The notes: generated by a model not told the origin, from the sequence alone. A DNA stretch of 64,000 bases from Zophobihabitans entericus (GCF_011745665.1 NZ_CP050253.1:2455418-2519417); one strand, 5' to 3'. Shown: positions 7,773-20,732, numbered from the stretch's first letter. A program made the numbers and translations.

Positions 7773-8825
7773 ATGACAATGAAGATACTTGGCTATGCCG
7801 CTAAAGCCTCTAAAGCACCACTAGAACCTTACCGTTTTGAACGTCGTGAACCTCGTTCTGATGACGTCGTAATTGAAATCCTTTATTGCGGTGTATGTCA
7901 TTCAGACTTACATCATGTTAATGGTGACTGGTCAACTAACTATCCTGTTGTTCCAGGACACGAAATTATCGGACGTGTAACTAGTGTTGGTAAAGATGTT
8001 AAAAAATTTAAAGTAGGTGATCATGTTGGCGTTGGTTGTATGGTTGACTCCTGCCAGCATTGTAATTCTTGTAAGCATGACCTTGAACAGTACTGTGAAA
8101 ATGGTGCGACTCTGACCTATAACAGCCTTGATCGCCATGATCACATGCCAACTTTTGGTGGCTATTCAGAAAAAATTGTCGTATCAGACAAGTTTGTGCT
8201 CCATATTCCAGATGGACTAGATTTAAAAAGCGCTGCACCTCTGCTTTGTGCTGGTATTACAACCTGGTCTCCGCTCAGACACTGGAATGTAAAAAAAGGC
8301 AGTAATGTTGCTGTTGTTGGCCTTGGTGGACTTGGTCATATGGCGATTAAACTAGCCAAAGGTTTAGGCGCTCACGTCACCTTATTTACGCGTTCCCCAG
8401 GTAAAGAAGCGGATGCTCGTCGATTAGGTGCTGACGAAATAGTCTTATCAACAGATCCTGCTCAAATGAAAGCGGTAAAAAACAAATTTGAATTGATTGT
8501 TGATACTGTTCCTTATAACCACGATGTTAATCCTTATATTTCTACACTTGCAACAAGCGGTACGATTGTACTGGTTGGTTATTTAGGTGAACTAACACCA
8601 ACTGTTAACGGCGGTCCTCTTGTAACAGCCCGTAAAGCAGTGGCGGGGTCTATGATCGGTGGTATCAAAGAAACTCAGGAAATGCTTGATTTCTGTGGTA
8701 AACACGGCATTACTTCTGATGTAGAAATGATCAATATTCAGGATATTAACACCGCTTATAAACGTATGTTAAAAAGTGATGTGAAATATCGTTTTGTCAT
8801 CGATATGGCATCATTAAAGAAATAA
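7773..8825 (+). CDS. yahK: Zinc-dependent alcohol/aldehyde dehydrogenase, YahK-like (CAD subfamily)
   Basis: A 350-residue medium-chain dehydrogenase that should reduce aldehydes with NADPH. The catalytic-zinc segment is CGVCHSD (Cys42) plus PGHE (His63); the structural-zinc cysteines are 94, 97, 100 and 108. The nucleotide-binding motif VVGLGGLGHMAIKLA follows. Segments GVCHSDLH, VPGHEI, PLLCAGITT and AGSMIGGIKETQEMLDFC closely match E. coli YahK, a broad NADPH-dependent aldehyde reductase. The gene is monocistronic, with a GGAG site before the ATG and a strong terminator. A role in aldehyde detoxification is likely; cinnamyl-alcohol-dehydrogenase relatives with other substrates are the alternative. 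Confidence 0.88.
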   Translation: MTMKILGYAAKASKAPLEPYRFERREPRSDDVVIEILYCGVCHSDLHHVNGDWSTNYPVVPGHEIIGRVTSVGKDVKKFKVGDHVGVGCMVDSCQHCNSCKHDLEQYCENGATLTYNSLDRHDHMPTFGGYSEKIVVSDKFVLHIPDGLDLKSAAPLLCAGITTWSPLRHWNVKKGSNVAVVGLGGLGHMAIKLAKGLGAHVTLFTRSPGKEADARRLGADEIVLSTDPAQMKAVKNKFELIVDTVPYNHDVNPYISTLATSGTIVLVGYLGELTPTVNGGPLVTARKAVAGSMIGGIKETQEMLDFCGKHGITSDVEMINIQDINTAYKRMLKSDVKYRFVIDMASLKK

Positions 8826-8850
8826 TTTATAGTCAATAATGAAGAGCAAA

Positions 8851-8880
8851 ACAGCCTGAATTGTACAGGCTGTTTTTTTA
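8851..8880 (+). terminator. Rho-independent terminator after yahK-like gene
   Basis: ACAGCCTG (8851-8858) pairs with CAGGCTGT (8866-8873) over a 7-base loop and is followed by seven T residues. Confidence 0.9.
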
Positions 8881-9102
8881 TGTTACTCCAGACAAAATCA
8901 CCGCACATTCTCAATAATATTATCAATACACTTTTAGCTAAAGATGTGATTGTTTTCATCTTCAACTTAGAATTAATCAAATAAAACAAAAAGATAAATT
9001 GTAGCTGGTTTATTACTAAACATGATGAGTAATCCCATGTTTCTTTTCCAAACTGAACGATGATATAATCTCACCATATTTATAATAAAACAGAGAATCA
9101 TA

Positions 9103-11096
<1,994 letters not shown>

Positions 11097-11189
11097 TCAA
11101 TATCATCGACTTAATGCAGAATATTATAACGAACTATTGGTATAAAAAGCGAGGCATCGTATAATGAGCGCCGGAAAACGGAGAGTAAC

Positions 11190-11447
11190 ATGGCTTTATT
11201 AATAACCACCAAATGTATCAATTGTGATATGTGTGAACCTGAATGCCCTAATGATGCTATTTCAATGGGGTTTGAGACTTATCAAATTGATCCTGCGCGT
11301 TGTACCGAGTGCGTTGGTTATTATGATCACTCGACTTGTCAGAGCGTATGCCCAATTAGTGGTGTAATCATTCTGGATCCCGATCACATCGAAACACCTG
11401 AACAATTACAGGAAAAAGCAGAGAAATTAAAAGCAGAAAAGGCCTAA
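11190..11447 (+). CDS. yfhL: YfhL family 4Fe-4S dicluster ferredoxin
   Basis: An 85-residue ferredoxin with two cluster-binding sets: Cys9, 12, 15, 19 (CINCDMCEPECP) and Cys38, 41, 50, 54 (CTECVGYYDHSTCQSVCP). The eight-residue insertion between the second and third cysteines of the second cluster and the C-terminal charged helix are typical of the YfhL/Alvin-type ferredoxins. ATG follows a GGAG site. It is divergent from tadA. Its electron-transfer partner is unknown in most species. Confidence 0.95.
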   Translation: MALLITTKCINCDMCEPECPNDAISMGFETYQIDPARCTECVGYYDHSTCQSVCPISGVIILDPDHIETPEQLQEKAEKLKAEKA

Positions 11448-11559
11448 ATTATAACCATTTGATTTATTTGAATATTTTAATTTTATTTATATTAAACAAC
11501 GAATTAGCTAACAATTCATTTTCTGCCGGCTAACTGGTGATTACTCTGCACAGTCAGCA

Positions 11560-12510
11560 TTAAGACTCATTTTTTACATCGAGTCGTAATTCTTTCGGAA
11601 TTTCAAAAATAATATCCTCTTTGATACCTTCCATCTCAACCACTTCATGCCCGGCAACACTTTTCAGGTGTTCAATAACATCGTTAACCAAAATTTCCGG
11701 AGCAGAGGCGCCGGCAGTGACGCCTACAGTTTTGATACCTTTTAGCCACTCAGGTTGAATATCCAGATAAGAATCAATTAAATAAGCAGGTTTACCAGCA
11801 CGCTGCACAAGTTCTGCTAAACGATTTGAGTTAGAGGAGTTTTTAGAACCAACGACAAGTACCAGCTCAGCATTGACGGCTAAATCGTAAGCAGCTTTTT
11901 GACGGTTAGTGGTTGCATAGCAAATATCATTTTTACGCGGACCACGTATAGCAGGAAAACGCTTATTTAAAGCAGCAATAATATCCAGCGTATCCTCAAC
12001 AGAAAGGGTCGTTTGAGTGGTAAAACACAAATCCGTCTCATCTTTCACCTGTAATTTTGCCACGTCTTCAACAGACTCAACCAGATAGATACCGCCTTCC
12101 GGATTACTATATTGCCCCATGGTACCAACCACTTCAATATGTCCGGCATGACCAATTAAAATCACCTCTTCACCACGGTAACTTGAACGAGCGACTTCCA
12201 TATGCACTTTAGTTACCAGCGGACAAGTCGCGTCAAAAACACGCAGTGGACGTGATTTTGCTTCAGCACGTACTGCTTTAGACACACCATGAGCAGAGAA
12301 GATTAAAATTGCATTATCGGGAACATCGCTTAAATCTTCAATGAAGATAGCGCCCATCTCTTTTAGACGATTCACTACATAGCGATTATGCACTACTTCG
12401 TGCCTGACATAGACCGGGGTTCCAAACAGCTCTATCGCGCGTTCAACAATGCTAATAGCACGATCAACACCAGCACAAAATCCTCTTGGATTAGCAAGTA
12501 AGACAGCCAT
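11560..12510 (-). CDS. ispH: 4-hydroxy-3-methylbut-2-enyl diphosphate reductase
   Basis: Last step of the MEP isoprenoid pathway, giving IPP and DMAPP. The 316-residue protein has the conserved iron-sulfur ligands: Cys12 ([11 protein letters not shown]), the Cys of FDATCPLV near 96 and the Cys of [11 protein letters not shown] near 197. The SSNSNRL and TAGASAPE motifs are also present. AGGAG precedes the ATG. It follows lspA with two bases between stop and start, so the two are co-transcribed. Enterics carry fkpB between lspA and ispH; it is absent here. Confidence 0.97.
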   Translation of the reverse strand: MAVLLANPRGFCAGVDRAISIVERAIELFGTPVYVRHEVVHNRYVVNRLKEMGAIFIEDLSDVPDNAILIFSAHGVSKAVRAEAKSRPLRVFDATCPLVTKVHMEVARSSYRGEEVILIGHAGHIEVVGTMGQYSNPEGGIYLVESVEDVAKLQVKDETDLCFTTQTTLSVEDTLDIIAALNKRFPAIRGPRKNDICYATTNRQKAAYDLAVNAELVLVVGSKNSSNSNRLAELVQRAGKPAYLIDSYLDIQPEWLKGIKTVGVTAGASAPEILVNDVIEHLKSVAGHEVVEMEGIKEDIIFEIPKELRLDVKNES

Positions 12511-12512
12511 GA

Positions 12513-12998
12513 TTACTCCTGCTTCTCACGCTTTTTAGACATAAAACTGCTAATTAGCAACAAGCCAACACCCACACAAATGGCGATATCCGCAATATTA
12601 AAAATCGGGTAATGCCAGGTGCCGATAAAGAAATCAAAGAAATCTACGACGAAGCCATGATAAAGGCGATCAAATAAGTTACCGATCGCCCCGCCAAGAA
12701 TCAAAGCATAGGAACAATTAGCCAGCTTCTCCTCTTTTGGGCTTTTATAAAGTAATCGAATAATAAATAGACTCATCGCAATAGCAATTATTGCAAGGAT
12801 CCATCGTTGGCCAAGGAAAAAGCTAAAAGCAGCGCCAAAGTTTTGTACGTAAGTTAATGAGAAGAACGGTAATAGATTCACCGAATCATAAAGATCAAAC
12901 TGAGATAAAACAATAAACTTACTTCCGACATCAACTAAAAAGATAATGACAGATAAAGCTAACCAGTTTAATCCATTAGACTTTGTCGTTTGTTGCAT
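12513..12998 (-). CDS. lspA: Lipoprotein signal peptidase (signal peptidase II)
   Basis: Cleaves the signal peptide of prolipoproteins in the inner membrane. The 161-residue protein has four hydrophobic segments and the two catalytic aspartates Asp110 (GNLFDR) and Asp119 (FVVDFF); NFGAAFSF is the conserved loop. It lies between ileS and ispH as in other gammaproteobacteria. A hairpin between ileS and this gene may reduce read-through. The lipoprotein at 7137-7433 is one likely client. Confidence 0.96.
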   Translation of the reverse strand: MQQTTKSNGLNWLALSVIIFLVDVGSKFIVLSQFDLYDSVNLLPFFSLTYVQNFGAAFSFFLGQRWILAIIAIAMSLFIIRLLYKSPKEEKLANCSYALILGGAIGNLFDRLYHGFVVDFFDFFIGTWHYPIFNIADIAICVGVGLLLISSFMSKKREKQE

Positions 12999-13029
12999 GC
13001 AAATCCTCTTCTATTCAACTTTCTTAATA

Positions 13030-13053
13030 TAAAAGCGGCTAAAGCCGCTTTTA
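13030..13053 (-). terminator. Intercistronic terminator-like hairpin between ileS and lspA
   Basis: AAAAGCGGC (13031-13039) and GCCGCTTTT (13044-13052) form a perfect 9-bp GC-rich stem with a TAAA loop. On the minus strand it is followed by a short T-rich tail (TTTTATATT). It should terminate or attenuate transcription coming from ileS. Confidence 0.7.
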
Positions 13054-13087
13054 TTGAAGTTACTTTGGTATCACTTACTTTACAGCA

Positions 13088-15892
13088 TTAAGCAAAATGA
13101 CGAACTTCACCCTGACCATTAACATTAGTCTGACAACGTGAACACAGGTGTGTATCTGCCAGATAATCCGTTGTATAGTGCCAGCAGCGTGGGCATTTCT
13201 CACCTTCTGCTTTAGCAAATGCCACTTTCAGACTCTTAATTTCACTTAATTGTGCTGTTGCTGGCGCGCTGGCAAATGGTAAAACACTGGCTTTAGAGGT
13301 TAACAGGACAAAACGTAATTCATCTTGTAGTTTATTTAAACTGTCCGCCAGTTCTGGTTCTGCATACAATGTCACAGATGCTTCAAGTGAACCACCAATA
13401 ACTTTATCATTACGAGCTTGTTCAAGCACTTTATTGACTTCATCACGAACATTTAAGATGTTGTCCCAATACTCATTGTTCATCGATTCTTTAGCATCAA
13501 GATCAAACAGTCCGTCATAAAACTCATCAGTAAAGACAAACTCACCACGCTCACCCGGTAGGTATTCCCAGATTTCGTCCGCAGTAAAGGACATAACAGG
13601 TGCCATCCAGCGTACCAGAGCTTCAGCAATATGATAAAGCGCAGTCTGACAGCTATGACGAGCAAGGCTATCTGTTTTAGCGGTATACTGACGATCTTTA
13701 ATGATATCCAGATAGAATGAACCCATTTCAACCGAACAAAAACGCATTAAGCGCTGTACCACACGGTGGAAGTCATAATTATCATAGGCATCGATGATAT
13801 CAGCCTGTGCCGCTTTAGTCACACCAACCGCCCAGCGATCCAGGACAACCATATCTTCTGGTTTGACTAAATGTTTAGCTGGATCAAAGCCATTTAAGTT
13901 TGCTAGTAAGAAACGAGCAGTATTACGGATACGACGATAAGCATCGGCTGAACGTTTCATGATTTCATCAGAGAACGCAATCTCTCCAGAATAATCAGTT
14001 GAAGCGATCCACAGACGCATAATATCTGCACCAAGTTTATTCATAACATCTTGTGGCAGAACGATATTACCCAGTGACTTAGACATCTTACGACCCTGAC
14101 CATCAACAGTAAAACCGTGTGTCAGGACTTGTTTATATGGCGCTTCATTTTTGATCGCAGTTGCAATCATAAGCGACGACATAAACCAGCCACGATGTTG
14201 GTCTGAACCTTCTAAATACATATCAGGAGCATGGCCATTAAGTTCAGGACGCTGATCGATAACAGAGAAATGTGTCGCTCCTGAATCAAACCAAACGTCG
14301 AGTGTATCAGGTACTTTCATATAATCTTGTGCATCCGGACCAAGTAGCTCGGCGATATCAAGATCCCACCACGCCTGAATACCTTTTTTCTCTACCAGTT
14401 GAGCGACTTTTTCCATCAGCTCAAGCGTATCAGGATGAAGCTCCTGCGTATCTTTATGTACAAACAGAGACATCGGCGTTCCCCACGTTCTTTGACGTGA
14501 AATACACCAGTCAGGGCGATTTGCCACCATGTTTTCAATACGCGCCTGACCCCAATCAGGGATCCAGCGTACTTCTTTAATCTCTTTTAGAGACTGAGCG
14601 CGCAGACCTTGTTTATCCATGCTAATAAACCACTGTGGCGTAGCACGGAAAATAACCGGTGTTTTATGACGCCAGCAACATGGGTAACTATGTTGAATTT
14701 TTTCAAGATGCAGTAGTGCACCCTTCTCTTTTAACAGCTCAACAATGATATCATTCGCTTTAAAAATGAAGATACCATCTAAGCCGGCTCCTGTATCAGG
14801 CAGGTAACAACCATTACCAGCAACAGGATTGGCGACTTCTAAATTATATTTTTGACCAACGACAAAGTCTTCCTGACCATGACCCGGAGCCGTATGCACA
14901 GCACCAGTACCTGCATCAAGAGTAACGTGCTCACCCAGTACAATTGGCTCAGCAAAATCAAGGAATGGATGTTTAAAAGTCAGTAACTCCAGGTCACTAC
15001 CTTTACAAGCGCCAAGCACTTTATACTCAGTGATAGCTGCGCGTTTCATCACGTCAGCAACCAGATCCTGAGCAAGAATTAAGCACTCGTTACCATTCAC
15101 CTGAACTAGCTGATAATCAAATTCTGCATTAAGTGCAATACCGCGGCTGGCTGGTAGTGTCCATGGCGTCGTGGTCCAGATAACTGCAAATACAGGTAAA
15201 TCTGTAGTCACACCAAATTTAGCAGCAACGGCTACTGCATCAACGGCTTTGAATTTCACGTCGATTGATGGTGAGGTTTTGTCATAATATTCAACTTCAG
15301 CTTCTGCTAAAGAAGACATACATGAAGTACACCAATGCACAGGCTTAGCCCCTTTATGCATATGACCATTTTTGATGATGCGGGCTAAAGCACGAATAGT
15401 ATTGGCTTCGGTCGAAAATTCCATCGTACGATAAGGATTTTGCCAGTCACCAATCACACCCATCCGGATGAAATCTTTCTTCTGGTTCTCAATTTGAGAG
15501 GCTGCATAATCCCGACAAATTTGACGGAATTCAGACGCAGAGACTTTCTCGTTTGGTTTACCAACCTGCTCTTCAACTTTTAGTTCAATTGGCAATCCAT
15601 GACAGTCCCAGCCTGGAATATAAGGTGAGTCATAGCCCATCAGGCTTTTTGACTTAACAATAATATCTTTTAAAATTTTATTAACCGCATGACCTACGTG
15701 AAGATTCCCATTTGCATAAGGAGGGCCGTCGTGCAGGATAAACATTTTTTTGCCTTTTTTGGCATTACGAATTTTACGATAAAGCTCTTTATCGTACCAA
15801 TTCTGTAACATAGCCGGCTCACGTTTAGCCAGATCACCACGCATTGGAAAACCTGTTTCAGGCAGGTTTAAGGTGTTCTTATAGTCTGTCAT
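13088..15892 (-). CDS. ileS: Isoleucyl-tRNA synthetase
   Basis: Charges tRNA-Ile. The 934-residue class I synthetase has the HIGH-type motif in [12 protein letters not shown], the KMSKS motif in [10 protein letters not shown], an editing domain with [15 protein letters not shown] and a C-terminal zinc finger (CPRCWHYT ... CSRCQ). Length and domain order match the bacterial type (E. coli 938). It lies between ribF and lspA, the order conserved in enterics. Confidence 0.98.
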   Translation of the reverse strand: MTDYKNTLNLPETGFPMRGDLAKREPAMLQNWYDKELYRKIRNAKKGKKMFILHDGPPYANGNLHVGHAVNKILKDIIVKSKSLMGYDSPYIPGWDCHGLPIELKVEEQVGKPNEKVSASEFRQICRDYAASQIENQKKDFIRMGVIGDWQNPYRTMEFSTEANTIRALARIIKNGHMHKGAKPVHWCTSCMSSLAEAEVEYYDKTSPSIDVKFKAVDAVAVAAKFGVTTDLPVFAVIWTTTPWTLPASRGIALNAEFDYQLVQVNGNECLILAQDLVADVMKRAAITEYKVLGACKGSDLELLTFKHPFLDFAEPIVLGEHVTLDAGTGAVHTAPGHGQEDFVVGQKYNLEVANPVAGNGCYLPDTGAGLDGIFIFKANDIIVELLKEKGALLHLEKIQHSYPCCWRHKTPVIFRATPQWFISMDKQGLRAQSLKEIKEVRWIPDWGQARIENMVANRPDWCISRQRTWGTPMSLFVHKDTQELHPDTLELMEKVAQLVEKKGIQAWWDLDIAELLGPDAQDYMKVPDTLDVWFDSGATHFSVIDQRPELNGHAPDMYLEGSDQHRGWFMSSLMIATAIKNEAPYKQVLTHGFTVDGQGRKMSKSLGNIVLPQDVMNKLGADIMRLWIASTDYSGEIAFSDEIMKRSADAYRRIRNTARFLLANLNGFDPAKHLVKPEDMVVLDRWAVGVTKAAQADIIDAYDNYDFHRVVQRLMRFCSVEMGSFYLDIIKDRQYTAKTDSLARHSCQTALYHIAEALVRWMAPVMSFTADEIWEYLPGERGEFVFTDEFYDGLFDLDAKESMNNEYWDNILNVRDEVNKVLEQARNDKVIGGSLEASVTLYAEPELADSLNKLQDELRFVLLTSKASVLPFASAPATAQLSEIKSLKVAFAKAEGEKCPRCWHYTTDYLADTHLCSRCQTNVNGQGEVRHFA

Positions 15893-16021
15893 GCTTGCTA
15901 TTTCCGCTTATATTAATAAAAAGTGTAATAAAATCAATAACTTACAAAATAACCCATTATTCATTTATATAAATAAAATTTGTAGCGGTTGCTGCTCGTT
16001 TATTACGTTAAATACTAAAAG

Positions 16022-16954
16022 TTAAAATTTTGCACTAATCTGTCTGGCGATGCAAACATCTTGTGCAATTTGTTGTTTAAGTTCATTCAGTGAAGCAAAC
16101 TTTTTCTCGTTTCTGAGTTTTTCATGGAAAACCACATTCAGATGATGCCCATAGATATCATTACTAAAATCAAATAAGTTAACTTCTAAAACGGTGGTTT
16201 TACCGTTAATCGTCGGGCGTTGTCCAATATTAGCAATACCGTGATAGTGGTGATGTTTTTCTACATCACTTACCGTGACAAAATAGACACCTTGTAATGC
16301 CGCATTTTTACGGTGCAGGTGAATATTAGCGGTTGGAAATCCTAACTGACGCGCTAGTGCATTACCGTGAACTACTTTACCTTCAATGGCATAAGGTCTG
16401 CCAAGTAGTCGGGTCGCTAACTGGAAATCATCATTAGCTAGCGCTTCCCGTACTGCACTACTGCTCACACGCACACCATCAACAAAAAACGAAGGTAAGT
16501 TCTCTACCTGAAAGCAGCCTTGCTGTGCATAATTTGCCAAGAGTTCAAAGCTACCGGCACGGGCTTTACCAAATTTAAAATCATCACCAATAATAATATA
16601 TTGTGCCTGAAGTTGCTTAATCAACCACTGCTCAACAAAAGCCTCTGCCGGCAAATCAGCCATGGTATGATTGAAAGGAACACAAAGTAAATAATCAACG
16701 CCTAGCTCTTTAAAGTAAGCATACTTTTCCTGAAAACTGGTTAAACGTGCAGGTGCCTTTTCTGCCAAGAAGAACTCCAGAGGCTGTGGTTCAAAGATCA
16801 TCACCACAGTTGGCAAATCCAGCTCTTTAGCAATTTGTTTTAAACGAGTAATTAATGACTGATGTCCTAAATGAATGCCATCAAAATTCCCCATTGTGAG
16901 CGCACAACGAGAAAACTGATGTTTGAGATTATAGATACCACGAATTATTTTCAT
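16022..16954 (-). CDS. ribF: Bifunctional riboflavin kinase / FAD synthetase
   Basis: Converts riboflavin to FMN and FAD. The 310-residue protein has the N-terminal nucleotidyltransferase motif TMGNFDGIHLGHQSL and the segment VRVSSSAVREAL, then the C-terminal kinase domain with GNALARQLGFPTANI and the GIANIGQRPT motif. It is the first gene of the ribF-ileS-lspA-ispH cluster. The gap of 129 bp before ileS is AT-rich and could carry a separate ileS promoter. Confidence 0.97.
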   Translation of the reverse strand: MKIIRGIYNLKHQFSRCALTMGNFDGIHLGHQSLITRLKQIAKELDLPTVVMIFEPQPLEFFLAEKAPARLTSFQEKYAYFKELGVDYLLCVPFNHTMADLPAEAFVEQWLIKQLQAQYIIIGDDFKFGKARAGSFELLANYAQQGCFQVENLPSFFVDGVRVSSSAVREALANDDFQLATRLLGRPYAIEGKVVHGNALARQLGFPTANIHLHRKNAALQGVYFVTVSDVEKHHHYHGIANIGQRPTINGKTTVLEVNLFDFSNDIYGHHLNVVFHEKLRNEKKFASLNELKQQIAQDVCIARQISAKF

Positions 16955-17053
16955 TCACTAAACAGGCTAAGTTGTCACTAAAATATCAAATGATTATAAC
17001 AGGATGTAAAAGTAAGTTACAGTAGCATATGGTAGTTATTACAAGGTTTTCCA

Positions 17054-17118
17054 TTAAAAAAACAGGACAGTGTTTCCAACTCACTCCTTGAGTTAAAGAA
17101 ACGCTATCCTGTTATTTT
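17054..17118 (-). terminator. Long bidirectional terminator-like hairpin
   Basis: AACAGGACAGTGTTTC (17061-17076) pairs with GAAACGCTATCCTGTT (17098-17113) at 14 of 16 positions, the rest being G-U wobbles on one strand. A nested AACTC/GAGTT stem (17078-17094) extends it. On the minus strand, downstream of the DoxX gene, it is followed by a run of seven T; on the plus strand by ATTTTTA. Confidence 0.85.
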
Positions 17119-17177
17119 TATCTGTAAATATCGTTAAGAAGCAAAATAATTATTGAGGGATAAAATTTACACTTTGC

Positions 17178-17600
17178 TTAAGACTTTCTAATGAGTTTTA
17201 ACAAGCTACTGGATTTCACAAGAGTGAAGGCACCATCACCAAGTAAAGCTAATACAAAAGCTGTCACAGAAAGGTAAATTGGATATTCCCAACCCCCACC
17301 AGGATTACCAAAGCCCCAGCCATTACCAAAGTGTACTGTTGCTGCAACAAATAATTGAACCGTTGCAGCCAGACCAATTAAGCGAGGAATAATCCCGATA
17401 ATTAGCATGATACCGCCAAAGATTTCAAATGCGATCACCAGATAAGCTGTCCATCCTGGAAAACCTATCGAGGAGAAAAACGCCGCAGTCCCTGCTGGTG
17501 TAAAGACAAGATACTTTGTTAAACCATGTGCGAGAAACATAATTCCTAGTACTACTCGCAGTAAAAATATTCCAAAAGGTCCGGTTTTTGAATCAAACAT
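17178..17600 (-). CDS. DoxX family membrane protein
   Basis: A 140-residue inner-membrane protein with four hydrophobic segments and the family hallmarks FLLRVVLGIMFLAHGLTK and FEIFGGIMLIIGI. DoxX/YphA-type proteins are linked in several bacteria to oxidative or quinone stress, but the biochemical role here is not visible. It is divergent from a LysR-type regulator, with a 178-bp shared region that contains the small palindrome GCCATCCATGGC (17652-17663). Control by that regulator is likely but not shown. Confidence 0.85.
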   Translation of the reverse strand: MFDSKTGPFGIFLLRVVLGIMFLAHGLTKYLVFTPAGTAAFFSSIGFPGWTAYLVIAFEIFGGIMLIIGIIPRLIGLAATVQLFVAATVHFGNGWGFGNPGGGWEYPIYLSVTAFVLALLGDGAFTLVKSSSLLKLIRKS

Positions 17601-17778
17601 AACTACTCCTGATAATTCTTAATTCATTCCATTATTTATTGTTTGTTTTAAGCCATCCATGGCCTGGGTCGGTAAAGATTGAATGTCCATTTCTTTATCT
17701 TGAACACATTATATTTGTTTCATTTATCTAGTTAAATAGGTAAAATTGAAACTTATTGTTCTAAAAAGTGGGATAATC

Positions 17779-18684
17779 ATGAGTAAAGAAATTGAGATGC
17801 AAGTCTTTGTAGCCATTGTTGATACAGGAAATTTTATCAATGCCGCCAATAAATTATCACTTTCTAAATCAGCTATATCTCGCTTTTTAAATTCGCTTGA
17901 GCAGCGTTTAGGCGTCAGGTTATTGCAAAGAACCACGCGGAAAATGACGTTAACCAACGAAGGACAGACATTTTATTTACGCGCTAAAGAAATTCTAGCA
18001 TTAATTTCTGAATCAGAATCTGAATTGCATCCGACACAAAGTGAACCTGTTGGTCTCGTCCGTATTAATGTTCCGGTCTCTTTTGGGATTGACCACTTAG
18101 CCCCGCTTTGGGCTAAATTTATGGAGCGCTATCCACAAGTAAAACTGAGTGTTACACTGAATGATCGCGTGGTTGATTTACTGGATGAAGGTTTTGATTT
18201 AGCCGTGCGAATAGCACAACTACCAAACTCCTCTTTGATCTCGCGTAAACTTGCTTCAACCAAAGTATGTGTTTGTGCCTCTCCAGAATATTTAGCCAAA
18301 CATGGAACGCCTGAGCACCCGTCCGAATTATCAAAACATCAGATCATTGCTTACAATCATATTGGTGTAGACAATGATTTGAATTTTATTGGTAAAGAAG
18401 GAAGCGTTAATGTTCGTTGTCAAGCAGCGCTGCATACCAATAATGGCGATACTTGCCGAATGATTGCTCTGCATCATGGCGGAATTATTCTCCAGCCTGA
18501 TTTTTTAATTGGTGAGGATTTAAAACAAGGAACCTTAGTTGAAGTTTTAACTGAATATCATCATAAAACACTAGATATTTATGCTATCTACCCTAGCAGA
18601 AAGTTACTTCCGCTGAGGGTACGTTGTCTGATTGACTTTTTAATTGAAGAGTTTAAAAAACCGAGCTGGTCAGCTCATCAATAA
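17779..18684 (+). CDS. LysR-family transcriptional regulator
   Basis: A 301-residue protein with an N-terminal winged helix-turn-helix ([20 protein letters not shown] through [13 protein letters not shown]) and a C-terminal LysR substrate-binding domain ([32 protein letters not shown]). It resembles the large DsdC/YhaJ/YafC-like branch that controls stress and aromatic-compound genes. ATG at 17779 is chosen because GGGA precedes it at 7 bases and [10 protein letters not shown] matches typical LysR starts; an ATG 33 bases upstream lacks this. Its 3' end overlaps the convergent folE by 7 bp. The divergent DoxX gene is the obvious target. Confidence 0.88.
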   Translation: MSKEIEMQVFVAIVDTGNFINAANKLSLSKSAISRFLNSLEQRLGVRLLQRTTRKMTLTNEGQTFYLRAKEILALISESESELHPTQSEPVGLVRINVPVSFGIDHLAPLWAKFMERYPQVKLSVTLNDRVVDLLDEGFDLAVRIAQLPNSSLISRKLASTKVCVCASPEYLAKHGTPEHPSELSKHQIIAYNHIGVDNDLNFIGKEGSVNVRCQAALHTNNGDTCRMIALHHGGIILQPDFLIGEDLKQGTLVEVLTEYHHKTLDIYAIYPSRKLLPLRVRCLIDFLIEEFKKPSWSAHQ

Positions 18685-19337
18685 TGTCTGAGTGAACGCA
18701 AAAATTCCTGACGAGTTGTCGCCTTAGTTTTAAAACCACCACCAAGTGCGGTTGTGGTTGTTGAACTGGTGGCATCTTTTACGCCGCGGGCTTTAACACA
18801 GTAGTGTGTTGCATCGATAGACACCGCCACATTATGTGTACCCAATAAGGTTTGTAGTGCCACCAAAATCTGCTGCGTTAAACGCTCCTGCACTTGCGGT
18901 CGCTGAGAGAAAAATTCTACAATACGGTTAATTTTAGATAAGCCAATCACATAATCTTTAGGAATATAAGAAACCGTTGCTTTACCATCAATTGTCACAA
19001 AATGGTGTTCACAGATACTGGTCAAAGTGATATCACGTACCGTCACCATCTCATCCACCTGCATTTTGTTTTCAATCAGGGTAATTTTAGGGAAATTTTC
19101 ATAATTAAGACCGGAGAAAATCTCATCCACATACATCTTAGCTAAACGCTGCGGTGTTTCCATCAAACTATCATCAGAAAGATCAAGTTCCATCAGTTGC
19201 ATGATCGATAAAAAATGTTGCTGGATTTGTTGCTTACGTTCATCAGACGTTAACGAAATACGTTTTAATGGTGTTTCAAGCTTTTTTGCTTCCAGTGCAT
19301 TTTTTACCAGTAAGGCTTCTTTACTTAACGTTGTCAT
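18678..19337 (-). CDS. folE: GTP cyclohydrolase I
   Basis: Converts GTP to 7,8-dihydroneopterin triphosphate for folate and related pteridines. The 219-residue protein has the zinc ligands Cys109 and His112 ([12 protein letters not shown]) and the Cys of [10 protein letters not shown] near 180. The [20 protein letters not shown] segment is typical. It is convergent with the LysR gene and preceded on the same strand by yjeH. Confidence 0.97.
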   Translation of the reverse strand: MTTLSKEALLVKNALEAKKLETPLKRISLTSDERKQQIQQHFLSIMQLMELDLSDDSLMETPQRLAKMYVDEIFSGLNYENFPKITLIENKMQVDEMVTVRDITLTSICEHHFVTIDGKATVSYIPKDYVIGLSKINRIVEFFSQRPQVQERLTQQILVALQTLLGTHNVAVSIDATHYCVKARGVKDATSSTTTTALGGGFKTKATTRQEFLRSLRHY

Positions 19338-19391
19338 AGATACCTGATGTCATAATTGAAAATAACTACACATAATTTAGCACATTCCCTA

Positions 19392-20648
19392 TTAATGATT
19401 GAGTTTTTTTATTGCATTATTGTTTTTAAGCACGATGCATAACACCACAAAAATACCAATAGCATATAAACTTTTATAGCCGATCACGGCCAGCAGGCCT
19501 AAACAGATAACAGCACTAATCATCGCCAAAATGCGTGACTGACCTTTTAATAATTTAATCGCTGCAACCATAGCCAGCAAATAGATCAGAACAAATACAC
19601 CATTTGAATATTCCAGTAAGTGATCAAGTGGAATATGCACAAAATAAATTAATACTGATGCAATTAAACTACATAAAATAACTGCTGTCAGCGCATTAAC
19701 CGGCGTTTGACGACGAGATAGCTGTGCAAAACGACTATCTGGATAATCAATACTCGTTTGTGACCAGATCAAACGAGCAAAACTTTGAATATACACATTA
19801 ATTGAAGCAAAACAGGCTAAATAACCAATAATACAAATAACCCATAGTCCCGCCTGACCAAATAACAATTCAATAATTTTCGGGAGTGCTGTTGTTGGCG
19901 TGGCATCTATTGGTAAAAAGTATAGAATCGCAGCTGTACAAGCCCAATAAACAAAACCAGCAATAATAAGCCCGATAATTAATGCCCGCGGAAAATCCCG
20001 TTCTGCATTTTTAAACTCTGACGTTAAGTGGACAAAGGCTTCCAGCCCAACAAAACACCAAAACATGACTGCAAAGGCGCTGAAGATATTATTGGCATTT
20101 ACTGATGAGATAGATGGCCATTCAATAGATAAGACAGTCGGTGATGGTACTAAGCAAATTGTCGCCATCAGCCCAATAATCAAAATAGCAATTGCTGATT
20201 GAATCCAGCCACTGGCTCCTGCACCAAATAATCCGACACTCCAAATAAGAAGTAACGTGATAATCTGAATTAGTAATTCCATATAACCGGGTAAGTTAAA
20301 CAAAGAGATCCAAAACCCGGAACTAATATATAGCGCAGCAGGCAAACCAAATGGAATGACGGATAAAAATGCCCAGGCAGTTGCTCTGCCAAGTTTTGGG
20401 CTAAATGCTCTGGCGATAAAATAAGCAACACCACCCGCACTTGGATAACGCTTACCTAACTGAGCAAAAATGATAGCAACCGGAAAAACCAGCACTAATA
20501 ATAGTGGCCACGCCCAAAGACCATCACCACCTGCACCATAAGCAACAATTGCCGGAACGGCAAACACCCCAGTCCCCAGAAGAGAGGTGGAAAGTAAACC
20601 TATACCTTGCAATAAACTGAGTTCTTTTTTTAGCTCTGACCCGGCCAT
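19392..20648 (-). CDS. yjeH: APC-family amino-acid exporter, YjeH-like
   Basis: A 418-residue inner-membrane transporter with about 12 hydrophobic segments. The sequence QGIGLLSTSLLGTGVFAVPA, FWCFVGLEAFVHLTSEFKN and IGYLACFASINVYIQSFARL match E. coli YjeH, reported to export L-methionine and branched-chain amino acids. ATG at 20648 is preferred because it aligns with the E. coli start; in-frame GTG (20654) and TTG (20657) lie just upstream and no strong ribosome site decides between them. It has its own short upstream region after the hldE terminator. Confidence 0.9.
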   Translation of the reverse strand: MAGSELKKELSLLQGIGLLSTSLLGTGVFAVPAIVAYGAGGDGLWAWPLLLVLVFPVAIIFAQLGKRYPSAGGVAYFIARAFSPKLGRATAWAFLSVIPFGLPAALYISSGFWISLFNLPGYMELLIQIITLLLIWSVGLFGAGASGWIQSAIAILIIGLMATICLVPSPTVLSIEWPSISSVNANNIFSAFAVMFWCFVGLEAFVHLTSEFKNAERDFPRALIIGLIIAGFVYWACTAAILYFLPIDATPTTALPKIIELLFGQAGLWVICIIGYLACFASINVYIQSFARLIWSQTSIDYPDSRFAQLSRRQTPVNALTAVILCSLIASVLIYFVHIPLDHLLEYSNGVFVLIYLLAMVAAIKLLKGQSRILAMISAVICLGLLAVIGYKSLYAIGIFVVLCIVLKNNNAIKKLNH

Positions 20649-20689
20649 AATCACCAACGTATTATTATTTTATTATGTAAGATTAAACA

Positions 20690-20732
20690 AAAAAGCAGAA
20701 TAACAGATTTTAATCTATTACTCTGCTTTTAT
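20690..20732 (-). terminator. Rho-independent terminator of hldE
   Basis: AAAGCAGAATAACAGATT (20692-20709) pairs with AATCTATTACTCTGCTTT (20712-20729) at 16 of 18 positions around a 2-base loop. On the minus strand it ends in TTTTTTGTTT, directly after the hldE stop. Confidence 0.8.
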
